DNA of 64,000 bases from Hyphomicrobiales bacterium (GTDB lineage Bacteria > Pseudomonadota > Alphaproteobacteria > Rhizobiales > NORP267): NCBI GenBank assembly GCA_021775855.1, contig JAJFGZ010000005.1, positions 1-64,000 of the forward strand, read 5' to 3'. Position numbers and translations under genes: made by a program. The notes beneath the pieces were generated by a model. It was given only the letters and a program-made list of their open reading frames with translations. It did not search any database and was not told the DNA's origin. Shown in pieces: positions 9,338-18,526 of this stretch (positions within the stretch are counted from its first letter, which is position 1; every line of letters begins with the position of its first letter).

Positions 9338-10126
9338 ATGACCATTCCAACACATCAGGCAAGCGCCGATAAACCCCATGTGGGGCTGTTCGTGACTTGC
9401 CTCGTGGACCTGATGCGGCCGGTGATCGGGTTTGCAACTGTCGATCTGATCGAGAAATCCGGGTGCCGGGTCAGCGTCCCTGAAATGCAAACCTGCTGCG
9501 GCCAGCCGGCGTTCAATTCCGGCGACCGGGCCGGCACCAAACGCCTCGCCCGGCAAGTGATCGCGGCGTTTGATGAGTTTGACTATGTGGTGGCGCCATC
9601 GGGCTCCTGCGCCGGGATGTTGAAAGCCCATTATGGAGAATTGTTCGCCGATGAACCGGGTATGTCGGACACGGTAAAATCCTTCTGCGACAAGACCTTC
9701 GAACTGGTCTCCTTCCTTGTCGATATCCGCGGCATGACGGAGGTTGCCGCCGAGTTCCGTGGCAAAGTCACCTACCACGATTCCTGCGCCGGACTTCGCG
9801 AACTGGGTATCCAGGCACAGCCCCGCGCGCTGCTCAAATCGGTGGCCGGGCTGGAGATCAGCGAAATGCAAGACCCGGATGTGTGTTGTGGATTTGGCGG
9901 CACATTCTGTGTCAAATACGGTGATATCTCGAACGCCATTGTGGAGAAGAAAACCGCCAATATCGACGCCTCCGGGGCAGAGGTGCTGCTGGCCGGTGAT
10001 CTCGGTTGCCTGATGAACATGGCGGGAAAATTGTCGCGCGAGGGCCGGTCGGTCGAAGTCCGCCATGTGAGCGAGGTTCTCGCCGGCATGACCGACGGGC
10101 CAGCCATCGGCGCGAAGAGAACCTGA
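9338..10126 (+). CDS. lutA: L-lactate utilisation protein LutA, (Fe-S)-binding
   Basis: This 262-aa protein contains two CCG domains (MQTCCGQPAFNSGD and DVCCGFGGTFCVKYG, plus the linked YHDSCAGLRELG), as in LutA/YkgE. With LutB and LutC it forms the iron-sulfur L-lactate oxidation complex. The ATG at 9338 sits 9 nt after GGAAG; the upstream in-frame extension to 9278 lacks a family match. lutB follows after 7 bp. Confidence 0.93.
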   Translation: MTIPTHQASADKPHVGLFVTCLVDLMRPVIGFATVDLIEKSGCRVSVPEMQTCCGQPAFNSGDRAGTKRLARQVIAAFDEFDYVVAPSGSCAGMLKAHYGELFADEPGMSDTVKSFCDKTFELVSFLVDIRGMTEVAAEFRGKVTYHDSCAGLRELGIQAQPRALLKSVAGLEISEMQDPDVCCGFGGTFCVKYGDISNAIVEKKTANIDASGAEVLLAGDLGCLMNMAGKLSREGRSVEVRHVSEVLAGMTDGPAIGAKRT

Positions 10127-10133
10127 CGGAAAA

Positions 10134-11564
10134 ATGATGGTCATCCGATCCGGAAAATTCAAGGCAAACGCCCGCGAGGCCCTGGCCGATCCGCAGTTAC
10201 AGCGCGCCATGAGCAATGTGGGTGTCGGGTTTGTCCAAAAACGCCGCATGGCGATGGACAAGTTACCGGAGTTCGACGCGCTCCGCGATCAGGCCCGGGA
10301 TATCAAGAACCACACCTTTCAATATCTCGACCTCTATTACGAGGAATACGAGAAGAAGGTGCGCGAGGCCGGGGGCCACGTTCACTTTGCCCCCACCGAT
10401 GGTGACGCCCGGGATATCATTCTGGATATCTGCCGCAACGCCGGAGCCCATTCGGTCACCAAGGGCAAATCCATGATCGCGGAAGAAATCGCGATCAACG
10501 ATCATTTGGAAGAAAACGGTATCAAGCCGATCGAGACCGACCTTGGGGAGTATATCATCCAGCTGCGCGGCGAAGCGCCAAGCCATATCATCGCGCCCGC
10601 AATTCATCTCAACAAGGATCAGGTTGAAGCATCATTCCGCGAGGCCCATACCGGGCTCGACGAGAATCGTAATCTGGATGAACCTGAATCCCTCGTCGCG
10701 GAAGCACGTTCCATGCTGCGCGAAGCCTTCCTCAATGCCGATGTGGGGATTACCGGCGCGAATTTCCTGATCGCGGAAACCGGCACATCTGTCATCGTCA
10801 CCAACGAGGGTAATGGCGACCTGACCCAGTCCCTGCCGCGCGTCCATATTGTGATTACCAGCCTCGAGAAGATGGTGCCGACGCTTGAAGACGCGACGGC
10901 CATCCTGCGGGTCCTGGCGCGTACGGCGACGGGTCAGGAAATGGCGGTCTATAATACCTTCTCGACCGGGCCACGGCGCGAGGGCGATCCGGACGGGCCT
11001 GAAGAATACCATGTTGTTGTCCTCGACAATGGCCGCTCGTCCATGATCGGCACCGAATTTCAGGATATGTTGCGCTGTATCCGCTGTGGGGCCTGCATGA
11101 ACCACTGCCCGGTTTACCAGTCGGTTGGTGGGCATGCTTATGGCTGGGTTTATCCCGGCCCGATGGGGTCTGTGTTGTCGCCCTCCCTGATCGGCGTTGA
11201 TAAGGCCGGGCATCTGCCGAATGCTTCGACCTTTTGCGGGCGCTGCGAAGCCGTCTGTCCGATGCGGATCCCGCTGCCGAAAATGATGCGGCACTGGCGC
11301 GAACGAGAATTCGAGCGCCACCTCTCACCATTTTCGGTCAGAAGCGGACTTGGGTTTTGGAAATTTTTCGCGACCCGTCCGCGGCTCTACAATTTCACGG
11401 CTGCTGTTGCGATGCCTGTCCTGGCTGCCTTAGCCGGCGCCAAGGGGTATTTGAAAGCTCTGCCGCTGGCGACCGGGTGGACCCACTATCGGAATCTGCC
11501 GGCCCCTGAAGGGCGTACCTTCCAGCAGCAATGGCGGGATCATCTTGCGGGGGTGGATGAATGA
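10134..11564 (+). CDS. lutB: L-lactate utilisation protein LutB, iron-sulfur
   Basis: This 476-aa protein has an N-terminal LUD domain and a C-terminal dicluster ferredoxin region with C315/C318/C321/C325 (CIRCGACMNHC) and C368/C371/C375 (CGRCEAVC), followed by the DUF3390-like tail. It is the electron-transfer subunit of the LutABC lactate oxidase complex. Two adjacent ATG codons (10134 and 10137) could both serve as start. The stop overlaps the lutC start as ATGA. Confidence 0.93.
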   Translation: MMVIRSGKFKANAREALADPQLQRAMSNVGVGFVQKRRMAMDKLPEFDALRDQARDIKNHTFQYLDLYYEEYEKKVREAGGHVHFAPTDGDARDIILDICRNAGAHSVTKGKSMIAEEIAINDHLEENGIKPIETDLGEYIIQLRGEAPSHIIAPAIHLNKDQVEASFREAHTGLDENRNLDEPESLVAEARSMLREAFLNADVGITGANFLIAETGTSVIVTNEGNGDLTQSLPRVHIVITSLEKMVPTLEDATAILRVLARTATGQEMAVYNTFSTGPRREGDPDGPEEYHVVVLDNGRSSMIGTEFQDMLRCIRCGACMNHCPVYQSVGGHAYGWVYPGPMGSVLSPSLIGVDKAGHLPNASTFCGRCEAVCPMRIPLPKMMRHWREREFERHLSPFSVRSGLGFWKFFATRPRLYNFTAAVAMPVLAALAGAKGYLKALPLATGWTHYRNLPAPEGRTFQQQWRDHLAGVDE

Positions 11565-12247
11565 CCATTGAGGACGAACGCCGTGAACAAGTGCTCGGCA
11601 CCGTCCGGCGCTCGCTCGGGAATATGAAATCCGACAAAGCCCGACGTGCGATCGTGCGCGGGCGGCTGGAAAACCATCCCAAAGGAGAAATTCCGGCTCG
11701 GGCACAGGTCAACCATTTCAAGCAAGTTGACTTGTTCGTGGAAATGGCGGGCGCGGTGGATGCCAGCGTTGACCGGGTAAAAACAAAAGCAGATATTCTC
11801 GACGCGGTGACAGAATTTCTTCGCAGTCGCAATCTGCCGCAAAGCCTGATCCACGGAGACGATGCCTACTTTGCGGACCTGCCCTGGGGAAAACACAAAA
11901 CGCTTGAACACCGGCGCGGACCGGCAGCGGCAAAGGATTTGGTATCACTCGCAAAGGCCCATAGCGGGGTCGCCGAGACCGGAACGCTGATGATGGCGTC
12001 CGGCGCGGATAACCCAGTGACGCTCAACTTTTTACCCGATGTCTCGATTGTGGTGCTGGAGACAAAGGATATCACGGGCGACTACGAAACAGCATGGGAC
12101 CGCCTGCGTGAGAAATTTGGCGAACGTGAAATGCCCCGGACTCTGAACATGGTGACCGGACCGTCGCGGACCGCCGATATCGAACAGACCTTGCTGCTCG
12201 GTGCCCACGGGCCGCGCAGCGTGCATATCATCATCGTCGGCAGGTAA
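11561..12247 (+). CDS. lutC: L-lactate utilisation protein LutC
   Basis: This 228-aa LUD-domain protein is the third subunit of the LutABC complex. The conserved segment SGVAETGTLMMASG and the C-terminal GPSRTADIEQTLLLGAHGP are typical. Translation is coupled to lutB through a 4-nt ATGA overlap. No lactate permease (lutP) is adjacent. Confidence 0.92.
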   Translation: MTIEDERREQVLGTVRRSLGNMKSDKARRAIVRGRLENHPKGEIPARAQVNHFKQVDLFVEMAGAVDASVDRVKTKADILDAVTEFLRSRNLPQSLIHGDDAYFADLPWGKHKTLEHRRGPAAAKDLVSLAKAHSGVAETGTLMMASGADNPVTLNFLPDVSIVVLETKDITGDYETAWDRLREKFGEREMPRTLNMVTGPSRTADIEQTLLLGAHGPRSVHIIIVGR

Positions 12248-12254
12248 TTGGGCA

Positions 12255-12875
12255 GTGACGCTTCAAAACCGCGTTACGCCAAAAGGCGACATTGTTGCCG
12301 CGCCGGCTCGAGGGTTGTTCATGGGGAACCGGGGTGGGCGCATCCACGATCCCTCGACCCGGACCCTGCTCAACCGGAAATGGGCATCAAAACGCTGGAT
12401 TTGTTGCGTCACGTCCTTCAAGGACCGCCAGCGCCAGGTCATGGGGCGCGGCTATACCGAAATGTTTTTTCTCGACGAAGTTACAGCGCTTGCCGCCGGT
12501 CACCGGCCCTGCTTTGAGTGCCGGCGCGGCGCCGCGCGCGCCTTTGCCGGGATTTGGCAGCAGGCTTTTGACCTCGCCGCACCGCCCATGGCCGACGATA
12601 TGGACCACGTGCTGCACCAGGAACGGGTGGTATCCGGAAAAGCCAGGCGATCTGTGATTGAGACCGCCAAACTGCCGGACGGGGCAATGATTGTGGTCCA
12701 GGAAAATATCTACGCCGTCCACCGCCGTTCATTGTTGCGATGGACGTTTGACGGGTATGAGGAAAGCAGCCGACGCTCCCTGGTACAAGAAGCGGAACTG
12801 CTAACCCCACCCGCGATCGTCGCGGTTCTTGAGGCCGGATACACGCCGGAATGGCATTCATCGGCTCGGGACTAG
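12255..12875 (+). CDS. Conserved alphaproteobacterial protein of unknown function
   Basis: The 206-aa product resembles an uncharacterised but widely conserved protein type known from alphaproteobacterial genomes. It has an N-terminal segment LFMGNRGGRIHDP, a tryptophan/cysteine pair (WICC) near residue 50, and a cysteine motif HRPCFECRR around residues 78-87. CFEC could bind a metal, but no enzyme family is recognised. The likely start is GTG at 12255, 7 bp after lutC, so it may be cotranscribed with lutABC. No signal peptide or membrane segment is seen. Confidence 0.75.
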   Translation: MTLQNRVTPKGDIVAAPARGLFMGNRGGRIHDPSTRTLLNRKWASKRWICCVTSFKDRQRQVMGRGYTEMFFLDEVTALAAGHRPCFECRRGAARAFAGIWQQAFDLAAPPMADDMDHVLHQERVVSGKARRSVIETAKLPDGAMIVVQENIYAVHRRSLLRWTFDGYEESSRRSLVQEAELLTPPAIVAVLEAGYTPEWHSSARD

Positions 12876-12886
12876 ATGCCTGGCTG

Positions 12887-14101
12887 TCAATCGAAATTCA
12901 ATCCTCGGCTGGTGCGCAAGGCGACGGCCATCGCGAGCAGCGCGCCAAGCCCGGCAGCGACCATCACCATAACCATAGCGATGCGGGTGTCACCGTAAAC
13001 GATCCCGACCAACCAGGTGGCAATCATGCCGATCCCGAATTGCAGAAACCCGACAATGCCCGCAGCCGACCCGGCAATGTTCGGATGGATGGAGATCGCA
13101 CTGGCCACCGCACTTGGGATGTTTATTCCGTTCGCGATTGCTATAAAAAACACCGGAATGAAGATCACCAACGGATGAGCGATCGATGTCATGTTCATGG
13201 CAACGAGAAAACCCAAGCTGGCGATCATCAATAGTGTCCCTACAACGATCATGCGGTTCGCCCCGGCCCTCTCGGCGAAGCGACCGGAGCAAAAATTCCC
13301 GAACATATAGCCGAAGGAAACGGTAATGAAATAAAACCCGAAAGCGGAAGGAGGCAGGCCATAGGTTTGCGCCATGACAAACGGCGCACCTGCCAGGAAA
13401 GCGAAAAACACGCCCGCGCCAAATGCTGAGTTGAGGGCGTATCCGAGGAAAGCAGGCTCGGCGAGCAATCGCTTTGCGTTTCGAAAAATCGTGCCCAGGT
13501 TCATTTCAGGCACCCGATTCAGGTTGGTCTCGGAGAGCTGGGTCCACACGATTGCGAAGGTGAAAAGCCCCATTCCGGTGATAAAATAAAACCCGGCCCG
13601 CCAGCCGGCAACCTCATCCAGAAATGCGCCGAAGACCGGCGCCAGCATGGGTACCGTTACCATCGCGGTCGTGACGTATCCGATCACCGACGCGGCCCGG
13701 TTGCGGGTATGGATATCGCGCACGACGGCGCGCGCGAGCGCCATCCCGGTAGTTCCTCCGGCTGCCTGCAATACCCGCCCAATCAGCAATTCTGTAATTG
13801 AGTCGGCAATCGCGCAGTAAAAACTTGCAAACGTGAATAAGGCAATCCCGACAAGCGCCACCGGGCGGCGGCCGTATCGGTCGGAGAGCGGTCCGACGAT
13901 CAGTTGCCCGATTGCCAACGCCGCCAGATAAACGGTCAGGGTTAGCTGCGCGGTGGCGTTGTCGATGCCCATTGAAGCCTGAAGGCCGGGCATGGAGGGG
14001 AGAAAAATATTGAGTGCGGCCGGGCCAAATGCCGCCATGGCGATAAGCACGAGAAGCCCTGGTCTGCGCCGGGTGGCGGCAGGAGTTTCGGTCGACAGCA
14101 T
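12887..14101 (-). CDS. Bcr/CflA-family drug resistance MFS transporter
   Basis: This 404-aa protein has about 12 hydrophobic segments and the MFS motif A (GPLSDRYGRRPV) after TM2, with LLIGRVLQAAGG in TM4, typical of the Bcr/CflA proton-driven exporter family. The ATG at 14101 gives the usual short N-terminal arm before TM1; the frame upstream to 14191 is low-complexity and not needed. It converges with the lutC-side genes 11 bp away. The substrate cannot be told from sequence. Confidence 0.88.
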   Translation of the reverse strand: MLSTETPAATRRRPGLLVLIAMAAFGPAALNIFLPSMPGLQASMGIDNATAQLTLTVYLAALAIGQLIVGPLSDRYGRRPVALVGIALFTFASFYCAIADSITELLIGRVLQAAGGTTGMALARAVVRDIHTRNRAASVIGYVTTAMVTVPMLAPVFGAFLDEVAGWRAGFYFITGMGLFTFAIVWTQLSETNLNRVPEMNLGTIFRNAKRLLAEPAFLGYALNSAFGAGVFFAFLAGAPFVMAQTYGLPPSAFGFYFITVSFGYMFGNFCSGRFAERAGANRMIVVGTLLMIASLGFLVAMNMTSIAHPLVIFIPVFFIAIANGINIPSAVASAISIHPNIAGSAAGIVGFLQFGIGMIATWLVGIVYGDTRIAMVMVMVAAGLGALLAMAVALRTSRGLNFD

Positions 14102-14287
14102 TGAGGTATCCGCGAATTGGGTCGTACTGTACAAATATCTGCGCAGCAGACGTGTTGCCCAATTATAAGTCTTAAAAGGCCGCCTGGCCAACAGTACGCC
14201 AATATTTTAACGCAAACACCGGGCTATCCACCTACACCGGCCCGGGATAAACTTCCTCAACCAATTGTTTCCGAACGGGATGGATCC

Positions 14288-15454
14288 ATGGACCTGGAAT
14301 TGAGTGAAGAACAGAATTTGATCAAGGAATCCGCACGCCGGATGGCCAACGACTTGTTGGCTCCCGTTGCACCTGCGCTCGATCATGGCGAGGGACATGA
14401 GGAATTTATGGTCAATCTCAGGAAGCTGGCCGATGCCGGATTTATGGGCATCAACATCTCAAGCGAATACGGAGGGACAGAGGCTGGTGTTGTATCCTAC
14501 GCGCTGGCGCTTGAGGAAACGGCGCGGGCCTGCGCGGCGTCTGCCGTCACACTGTCGGTCACGAACCTTGTTGCTGAGATAATTGAAAGCGTCGGCAGCG
14601 ACGCCCAACGTGCGGCCCATATTCCTAAAATCTGCAACGGGACCTACCCATCCGGCGCCTTCTGCCTGACCGAATCCGGTGCCGGGTCGGACCCATCGGG
14701 CATGCAGACACGGGCAAAAATGGACGGCAACGAATGGGTCCTCAATGGCGAGAAAATATTCGTGACTTCTGGTGGCATTACCGGGATTTTTGTCGTCTGG
14801 GCAGTGACCGATCCCGACGCTCCCAAAGGTCGGGGGATTTCCTGCTTTCTGGTCGAACCCGGCACGGAAGGTCTGGAGATTGGACGCGCGGAAAAGAAAA
14901 TGGGTCAGCGCGGGTCGCTCACAAATGTCATTACTTTCGATGATTGCCGGATCCCCGCAGACGCGATGCTGGGGGTCGAGAATGACGGGTTCCGGATCGC
15001 CGTTGGCGAGCTTGCAGGTGGGCGCATCGGGGTAGCCTCCATAGCGCGCGGGATCGCCTGTGCCGCGCTCGATGCCGCCAAAAGCTACATCAGCGAGCGC
15101 CGGCAGTTCGGCAAACGGATCGCCGATTTTCAGGGCATCCAGTGGCAGCTTGTTGATCACGAAACCGAGCTGGAGGCAGCCCGGCTGTTGATCCTGCAAG
15201 CAGCATTACTGAAAGAACAGGGCAAGCCGTTCGGGACGGCTGCTTCCATGGCCAAACTCTATTCGACCGAAGCCGCGCAACGCGCCTGTTATACCGCCCT
15301 GCAGCTCCATGGCGGCGCCGGGTATACAGAAGAGTTCCCAGTCGAGCGGTATATGCGCGATGTCCGGATCACGACGATTTATGAGGGTACCAGCGAGGTT
15401 CAGCGGGTGATTATCGCGCGCAATATCCTCAAGGAAATGGACGCAACGGCGTAA
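14288..15454 (+). CDS. Acyl-CoA dehydrogenase
   Basis: This 388-aa FAD enzyme introduces an alpha-beta double bond into an acyl-CoA. Signature CLTESGAGSDPSG is near residue 128, and the C-terminal IYEGTSEVQR supplies the canonical catalytic glutamate, as in short/medium-chain and butyryl-CoA dehydrogenases. The ATG at 14288 gives the standard MDLELSEEQ N-terminus. It stands alone, divergent from the MFS gene and convergent with the DUF1194 gene, so its pathway is not indicated by neighbours. Confidence 0.92.
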   Translation: MDLELSEEQNLIKESARRMANDLLAPVAPALDHGEGHEEFMVNLRKLADAGFMGINISSEYGGTEAGVVSYALALEETARACAASAVTLSVTNLVAEIIESVGSDAQRAAHIPKICNGTYPSGAFCLTESGAGSDPSGMQTRAKMDGNEWVLNGEKIFVTSGGITGIFVVWAVTDPDAPKGRGISCFLVEPGTEGLEIGRAEKKMGQRGSLTNVITFDDCRIPADAMLGVENDGFRIAVGELAGGRIGVASIARGIACAALDAAKSYISERRQFGKRIADFQGIQWQLVDHETELEAARLLILQAALLKEQGKPFGTAASMAKLYSTEAAQRACYTALQLHGGAGYTEEFPVERYMRDVRITTIYEGTSEVQRVIIARNILKEMDATA

Positions 15455-15474
15455 TCCCCGGTCAGGCAGTAGGA

Positions 15475-16185
15475 TCAGGAAATCCCGAGGCCGCGGATTT
15501 CGCGCTCCAACTTGCGGCGCATTGCCTCGGCAAAGGAATTGTATGATTCAGCCTCGATAATAAAATTCCCTGGTCCCCCGGTCACGTGGTTGCGAAAATA
15601 GGATTTCAACCACGCCACTTCGTGCAGGATGGTGAGGCCATTGATCGTCACACCGGTTGCGAGCGCCCGGGCACGGGCGTCATCGACCCGATCACCGTTA
15701 TTGTTGGTGCCGTCAGAGGCCACGTCGATCACGGACCGCAAACCCGAATAGGGACCCGATGCGATCAGGTTCACACTGTGGCGTAAAAACGCTGAGATCG
15801 AGGTTGCTCCGTCAGCCGTCTGCCGCGGCGTCGCCAAAATTTCCTGAGCCAACCGGGTGGCGTCATCACGAGACGCAACAATGGTCCAGGGAATCGCGGT
15901 GATCTGGCTCTCGCTGCTGGACCATTGCACAACCGTGATCGCGATCCGGCCGATGGGTCCGTCAGCGATTGCCTGCAATACATCCGGCGATACGATGGCG
16001 TTGGCAATGCCGGCTTTCTGGAGGAGGAATTCGTTGGCATCGACGCTGTAGGAACAATCGATCCCAAGCACCAGAGTGACGTCAACTTCAGGCCTTGATT
16101 GCCCAGAGACTGAAGATTGCAGAAAGACAAGTGTAAGCGCGACAGCCAAAAAGCATGCAAGTTGGCAGATCGAGAGGCGTGCCAA
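15475..16185 (-). CDS. DUF1194 (von Willebrand factor A-like) exported protein
   Basis: This 236-aa protein has a signal peptide of about 28 residues followed by a vWA-like fold: the opening VTLVLGIDCSYSVD resembles a MIDAS-type DxSxS strand in which Cys replaces the first Ser. DASDGTNNNGD provides the second acidic loop. The family is common in Alphaproteobacteria and has no established function. The start is TTG at 16185, supported by GGGAGG about 10 nt upstream and by the absence of another in-frame start before the signal peptide. It follows potC by 44 bp on the same strand, so cotranscription is possible. Confidence 0.8.
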   Translation of the reverse strand: MARLSICQLACFLAVALTLVFLQSSVSGQSRPEVDVTLVLGIDCSYSVDANEFLLQKAGIANAIVSPDVLQAIADGPIGRIAITVVQWSSSESQITAIPWTIVASRDDATRLAQEILATPRQTADGATSISAFLRHSVNLIASGPYSGLRSVIDVASDGTNNNGDRVDDARARALATGVTINGLTILHEVAWLKSYFRNHVTGGPGNFIIEAESYNSFAEAMRRKLEREIRGLGIS

Positions 16186-16229
16186 TTTTTAACGGGCCTC
16201 CCACTAATCGCGTTGCCCGGCAATAAATT

Positions 16230-17141
16230 TTATTGCGGCTTGATACCACGCAGCCGTTCGGACCTGCGACGCAACAATTCCAGCACCGTCAGTAATATGA
16301 TCGACAAGGTCACCATAATCGTGGCGACCGCCAAAATGGTCGGGCTGATCTGCTCGCGCAGACCGGACCACATCTGCCGTGGGATGGTGCGTTGCTCGAA
16401 GCCGGCCAGGAAGATGACGGCGACGACTTCATCGAACGAAGTGATAAAGGCAAACAGCGCGCCTGAAATCATGCCCGGCGTGATCAGCGGCATAACGATC
16501 TTGAAAAACACGGTGCGCGGATTGGCACCCATATTCGCGCCAGCACGCATAAGACTGCGATCAAACCCCACAAGCGTTGCGGTGACGGTAATCACCACGA
16601 ACGGGACTCCAAGCACAGCATGGGCGATGATAATTCCTGTATAGGTCTGGCTCAGGCTGAGATCCGACAGGAAGAAAAATAAAGCTGCCGCGGTAATGAT
16701 CAGGGGCACGATCATCGGGGCAATCAGCAGGCTCATGATGAGGTTGCGGTAAGGCATATCGGACTGGCTGAGACCGAGCGCGGCCAGCGTACCAAATACC
16801 GTTGCCAGGATCGTGGATACAAAGGCAATGAAGAAACTGTTGCGCATGGAATGCAGCCATTGGGCATTGTTCCAGCTATCGGCAATCCAGGCCCAGCCGA
16901 ACGGCGCGTTGCGGTCCGACATACCGTTAGTGAGAATATCCAAATACCAGCGCAGCGAATAGGCATCCGGGTCGAGCCGCAACATGCCTTCGGAGAACGA
17001 GAAGTAAGGTTCCGCGTTGAAAGATAACGGGATAATAACGATGATCGGGAGAATCAGAAACAGGAAAACAAGCCCGCAGAAAAAGCGGAAACTGTAATAC
17101 CAGATCCGTTCCCCGGGTCCTGCATAAGCTGGCAATGACAT
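16230..17141 (-). CDS. potC: ABC transporter permease, PotC-like
   Basis: This 303-aa inner-membrane permease has six hydrophobic segments and the EAA loop (MGANPRTVFFKIVMPLITPG) that contacts the ATPase. It is the second permease of a polyamine-type (or opine/putrescine-like) importer, last in the order potA-potD-potB-potC and 20 bp after potB. Substrate assignment within this family is uncertain from sequence alone. Confidence 0.87.
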   Translation of the reverse strand: MSLPAYAGPGERIWYYSFRFFCGLVFLFLILPIIVIIPLSFNAEPYFSFSEGMLRLDPDAYSLRWYLDILTNGMSDRNAPFGWAWIADSWNNAQWLHSMRNSFFIAFVSTILATVFGTLAALGLSQSDMPYRNLIMSLLIAPMIVPLIITAAALFFFLSDLSLSQTYTGIIIAHAVLGVPFVVITVTATLVGFDRSLMRAGANMGANPRTVFFKIVMPLITPGMISGALFAFITSFDEVVAVIFLAGFEQRTIPRQMWSGLREQISPTILAVATIMVTLSIILLTVLELLRRRSERLRGIKPQ

Positions 17142-17161
17142 GAACTTCAGTCTCCCAATCT

Positions 17162-18427
17162 CTAGCCGAACTTCATATTGTCGACGCCGACAATCTTGTT
17201 GTAGAGCCAGTACAAGAACAGAACGCCAAGCAGCAGGATGGTCGCGAGCGCTGCCGCCAGACCCCAGTTGAGCGACCGCTGCATATGGTAGGCGATGATG
17301 TTTGAGATCAGCTGACCCGACTGACCACCAACAAGAGCCGGGGTGATGTAGAACCCGATCGACAGGATAAAGACCAGGATCGACCCGGCCCCGACACCCG
17401 GTAGCGTCTGCGGGATATATACCCGCCGGAATGCTGTAAACTGGTTGGCACCCATCGAGCGCGCCGCGCGCATATAGCTCGGCGGGATGGTTTTCATCAC
17501 GGAGAATAGAGGCAGGATCATAAAGGGCAGCAGGATATGCACCATGGCGATCGTTGTGCCGGTCGCATTGAACATCATCTGTAACCGGTTTTCATCAGAC
17601 ACCAGTCCCAACCCCACGACAATATCGTTGAGCACGCCCTCTTTTTGCAAAAGGGTGATCCACGACGTTGTTCGCACCAATAGCGATGTCCAGAAGGGCA
17701 GCAAAACCAGGATCATCAACAAATTCGAATAGCGGAGCGGCAAGGTCGCGAGCAAATACGAAACGGGGTATCCGAGAAGAATGCAGAAACCGGTGATAAT
17801 CGCGCTCATGATCAACGTTCGAATGAAAAGCCTGACATAGATCTGGCGTTCTTCAGGCTGGCGCACGATCTCGTTATTCTCACCAACCTGATAATCGACC
17901 GAATTGAGATAGAAACGCGTTGTGAAGGGCTTTACCAGTCGCTGGAAATTCAACCAGAACTCGTGGTTGCCCCAGGCATCATTTATTTCAATTAGGCCCT
18001 CGGTATATGGGCCTTCAGTCAGCGTATTAATTTTTCGCCCAGTCCGGGTAAACACGCTGCGTGTCCCCGGAAACGAAAAATTGAAGCGGGTCGCGGCCCG
18101 GCCAATGGTCTTGTCTTCCTTTGCCTGGGTAAGATCCGCGACAACGGCGGTAAAAATGGCCTCGTCGGGTATCCCCTCGCCGTCCCAGTCTTCCATCAAA
18201 GCCGCTGTGCGATACATGATTTCGCCGAAATCCGGCGCGTGCACGCTGCGCAGAAGCATGGCCCCGATAGGCCACAAAAATCCAATAATCAGAAAAATTC
18301 CGAGCGGCGCAACGAGCCCCAATGCACGCAACTTGTTGCGTCTGGTCGCGCGAGCCAGTTTGGCCTTGAGTGAAACGCCGTCGTCAGTTTCAAGAAGATC
18401 GGACGGCTGGATCGATGTATCTGTCAT
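17162..18427 (-). CDS. potB: ABC transporter permease, PotB-like with large periplasmic insertion
   Basis: This 421-aa permease has one N-terminal TM (about residues 35-65), then roughly 130 hydrophilic residues predicted to be periplasmic, then five further TMs with an EAA loop (RSMGANQFTAFRRVYIPQTLPG). Typical PotB proteins are near 280-300 aa, so the insertion after TM1 is notable; it could contact the binding protein. It starts after an intercistronic hairpin that separates it from potD. Confidence 0.87.
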   Translation of the reverse strand: MTDTSIQPSDLLETDDGVSLKAKLARATRRNKLRALGLVAPLGIFLIIGFLWPIGAMLLRSVHAPDFGEIMYRTAALMEDWDGEGIPDEAIFTAVVADLTQAKEDKTIGRAATRFNFSFPGTRSVFTRTGRKINTLTEGPYTEGLIEINDAWGNHEFWLNFQRLVKPFTTRFYLNSVDYQVGENNEIVRQPEERQIYVRLFIRTLIMSAIITGFCILLGYPVSYLLATLPLRYSNLLMILVLLPFWTSLLVRTTSWITLLQKEGVLNDIVVGLGLVSDENRLQMMFNATGTTIAMVHILLPFMILPLFSVMKTIPPSYMRAARSMGANQFTAFRRVYIPQTLPGVGAGSILVFILSIGFYITPALVGGQSGQLISNIIAYHMQRSLNWGLAAALATILLLGVLFLYWLYNKIVGVDNMKFG

Positions 18428-18485
18428 GACTGCCCCAATAGCCCGGTAACTGGATGCGAAAATTTGTCAAATAAATTTATAAAGC

Positions 18486-18511
18486 CGGGAGTGGGGGAAA
18501 CCCCACTCCCG
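18486..18511 (-). terminator. Perfect intercistronic hairpin between potD and potB
   Basis: An 11-bp perfect stem (CGGGAGTGGGG with its complement) with a 4-nt loop lies 15 bp after the potD stop. On the transcribed strand it is followed by GGCTTTATAAATTT rather than a strict T run. It may act as a partial terminator or as a 3' stabiliser that raises potD mRNA over the permease message, as known for binding-protein genes in ABC operons. Confidence 0.7.
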
Positions 18512-18526
18512 TATTAGAGGTCCGGA

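Noticed and set aside
9158-10261. Minus-strand 367-codon frame across lutA
   Set aside because: Antisense shadow of lutA, whose CCG motifs and spacing to lutB are clear.
16220-16236. GCAATAA-ATT-TTATTGC palindrome at the potC end
   Set aside because: It overlaps the potC stop codon, is A-T rich with a short stem and lacks a following T run; a terminator role was not supported.
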